Shown: positions 62,442-64,000 of the stretch, piece by piece | Layout of the letters: each line of letters starts with the position of its first letter | Numbering within the stretch: position 1 is the first letter of the stretch | Source of the DNA: Gymnorhina tibicen | Lineage: Eukaryota; Chordata; Aves; Passeriformes; Artamidae | Direction of reading: 5' to 3' | DNA: 64,000 bases | Assembly: GCA_013399875.1 (NCBI GenBank) | Contig: VXAZ01014478.1 | Span: 62,001-126,000, forward strand | The notes under the pieces: model-generated | Told to the model about the DNA's origin: nothing | What the model saw: only the letters and a program-made list of their open reading frames with translations | Databases searched by the model: none | Position numbers and translations under genes: made by a program

Positions 62442-62830
62442 TCATAGAATAGTTGAATGATTTGAGTGAGAATAGATGTAGAGAGCACTCAGTTCCAACT
62501 CCCTGCCATGGGCAAGGACACACTCTGCTAGACCAGTTTGCTCACAGCCCCATCCATGCTGGACTTGAACAGAGTTTCTCTGGGCAACCCGTTCCAGGTT
62601 ATCACCACCTTTATCTTAAAAGATTTTCTTCATCATGTCCAATATAAATTGATTAGAACTGTTGCCTTTTGTACTGTTGCTACAGGCCTTGATAAAAGGT
62701 GTCTGTGTCTTTATCATAAGCACCACTTATACATACTGAAAGGTCACAGTAAGGTCTCCCAGAGGACTTCTCTTCTCCAAACTGAACTTTTCCACCTCTC
62801 TCAACCTTTCTTCGTAGGAGAATTGCTCCA
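62442..62830 (-). mobile_element. CR1 LINE 3' end, antisense
   Basis: The plus strand is the complement of a CR1 3' end: tcatagaatagttgaatg, ccctgccatgggcaaggaca, gaccagtttgctcacagccc, gggcaacccgttccagg, aaggtctcccagaggacttc, ttctccaaactgaac, cctctctcaacctttcttc. Same strand and layout as the left part of the copy at 7897-8300. The plus-strand frame at 62538-62900 is a shadow. Confidence 0.88.
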
Positions 62831-64000
62831 GCCAACAACCAAAAGCCTTGGTTTCTTTGGTACAGAATTGTTCTGCCTGCAAGTACATTTTACGTGCTAA
62901 TTTAATTTACTTACACAATCAAATTATGGGGAAAACTTGTTCTTGTCCTTCTTCACAGTGTTATTACAATTATTGCATTATTTTATTTTATTAATACTCT
63001 GTATTTTCTGGAGCTTTTATTACAAAACAAGGAGAGCTTTTAATTATACAAATAATAGTGATTTAGATACATAGATAAATTTTGGGAAATAAACAAGTCA
63101 CAATTCCATAAAAAAGGTATTGTCAATTACAGCTGCTGCGTCACAAAATTTGGGTTTATGCTGAAGTAGACTCTTTCCTTGAAAAGTAAGCACTGATTTC
63201 TGCACTTCAAAAGGATGACTTCATGTACTTTTAATCAGGTTATCAAACTCTTCCAGGATACCCTGAACTATCCCTATTTCCAACATATTGCAGCCACCAT
63301 TTTTCAGAAGAAAATGGACTTTGGGCGTGATAACTTTTTGGTACAGCCTTGTCTCTTGAACTAAAGACGATGTTTTTGAAACTATATTTCTCTTCAAGTA
63401 GCATTAATCAAGACTTTTAATATTTAAATGAATGGAACAAAGGTATTATCTAACTGTAGAATTATTATTATAACTTCTACTTTTTTAATACACTCACTTA
63501 TAGAAGACACTTTATAAAAATTATTGTATCAGTGAATGCAGATTTAATCCTCCAGCAGAAATTTATTTTTGAAATATGTCCTTAGAGCTTCATAGCTTTC
63601 ATTAATCAGCATTATTGTATGTAACATGCTTCAGAGGAACTTAAATTAATTTTTATAAGGAAGTGAAAACTTTTTGTGTTGTATTGACATTTGCAATTGT
63701 TTCCTTTCTCTCTATAGTATAAGAGAAACTTTTTTCTCCTCCTACCTCCCCCCAGATATTTTATGTTAATAAATTCTACCACATCTTGCTAAGATTTTAC
63801 AAACGCTTTTTGAGCAATTCTAGCTCCACTTTTTTTTTCTTCTTGGATGTTAGGAACACCTTTCAGTGTTTGCAGAGCCTTACTTGGTAGAAAATTACTC
63901 AGGCTTTGTTATCCAGAAGAAAAAGAGGTTGTTGCCAATGCTGGCATTCTCAAAAAAACAACTGGGAGCACTGATAAACTTTTGAAAAGGTAAAGTCTAT
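62831..64000. other. AT-rich unique DNA, no gene recognised
   Basis: No repeat, RNA gene or convincing exon is seen to the window edge. Confidence 0.55.

Noticed and set aside
62538..62900. 120-codon plus-strand frame
   Set aside because: Reads antisense through the minus-strand CR1 3' end.
1..64000. CRISPR arrays, tRNA or rRNA genes, operons, prokaryotic origins
   Set aside because: None seen. The tandem repeats are simple microsatellites or two-copy duplications, and the CR1 content shows this is vertebrate nuclear DNA.

Overview
The window looks like bird nuclear DNA. The main evidence is a set of CR1 LINE copies (the dominant avian retroposon), carrying both the typical CR1 3' tail and recognisable CR1 endonuclease and reverse-transcriptase peptides. 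The rest is AT-rich, with simple repeats and several solo retroviral LTRs that keep target-site duplications. The number and variety of LTRs suggest a songbird, but that is inference. There is no operon structure and no long conserved reading frame, so I read the window as a gene desert or the inside of a very large intron. Almost every open reading frame over 60 codons is either chance or a shadow of a repeat.

Layout. 1-5.1 kb: unique AT-rich DNA with two small tandem duplications. 5.1-5.7 kb: sense-strand CR1 3' end. 7.9-10.0 kb: the longest CR1 copy, antisense, running from the 3' tail to the start of the endonuclease but lacking the middle of the reverse transcriptase. 11.16-11.38 kb: polypurine satellite. 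11.4-21.9 kb: unique DNA. 21.9-22.95 kb: a head-to-head CR1 inverted duplication ending exactly at a solo LTR. 24.0-24.6 kb: CR1 reverse-transcriptase remnant. 26.06-27.55 kb: two antisense solo LTRs 75 bp apart. 30.03-31.4 kb: a perfect hexamer array beside a long antisense LTR-like element. 32.5-33.3 kb: CR1 tail and a sense solo LTR of the same family as the one at 26.06 kb. 37.6-38.07 kb: the only place resembling a host promoter and first exon. 42.3-42.9 kb: CR1. 47.1 kb: CCTTTT hexamer array. 49.66-50.0 kb: short LTR with a 6-bp target duplication. 50.54-51.16 kb: unexplained GC-rich block. 55.8-56.4 kb: antisense solo LTR. 61.2-62.8 kb: CR1, an LTR fragment, then an antisense CR1.

No set of genes working together can be described. 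The most useful results are the LTR boundaries fixed by target-site duplications, the rearranged CR1 copies, the candidate first exon ending at 38072, and the unassigned GC-rich block at 50.5-51.2 kb. Repeat family names are kept general because no library search was possible.
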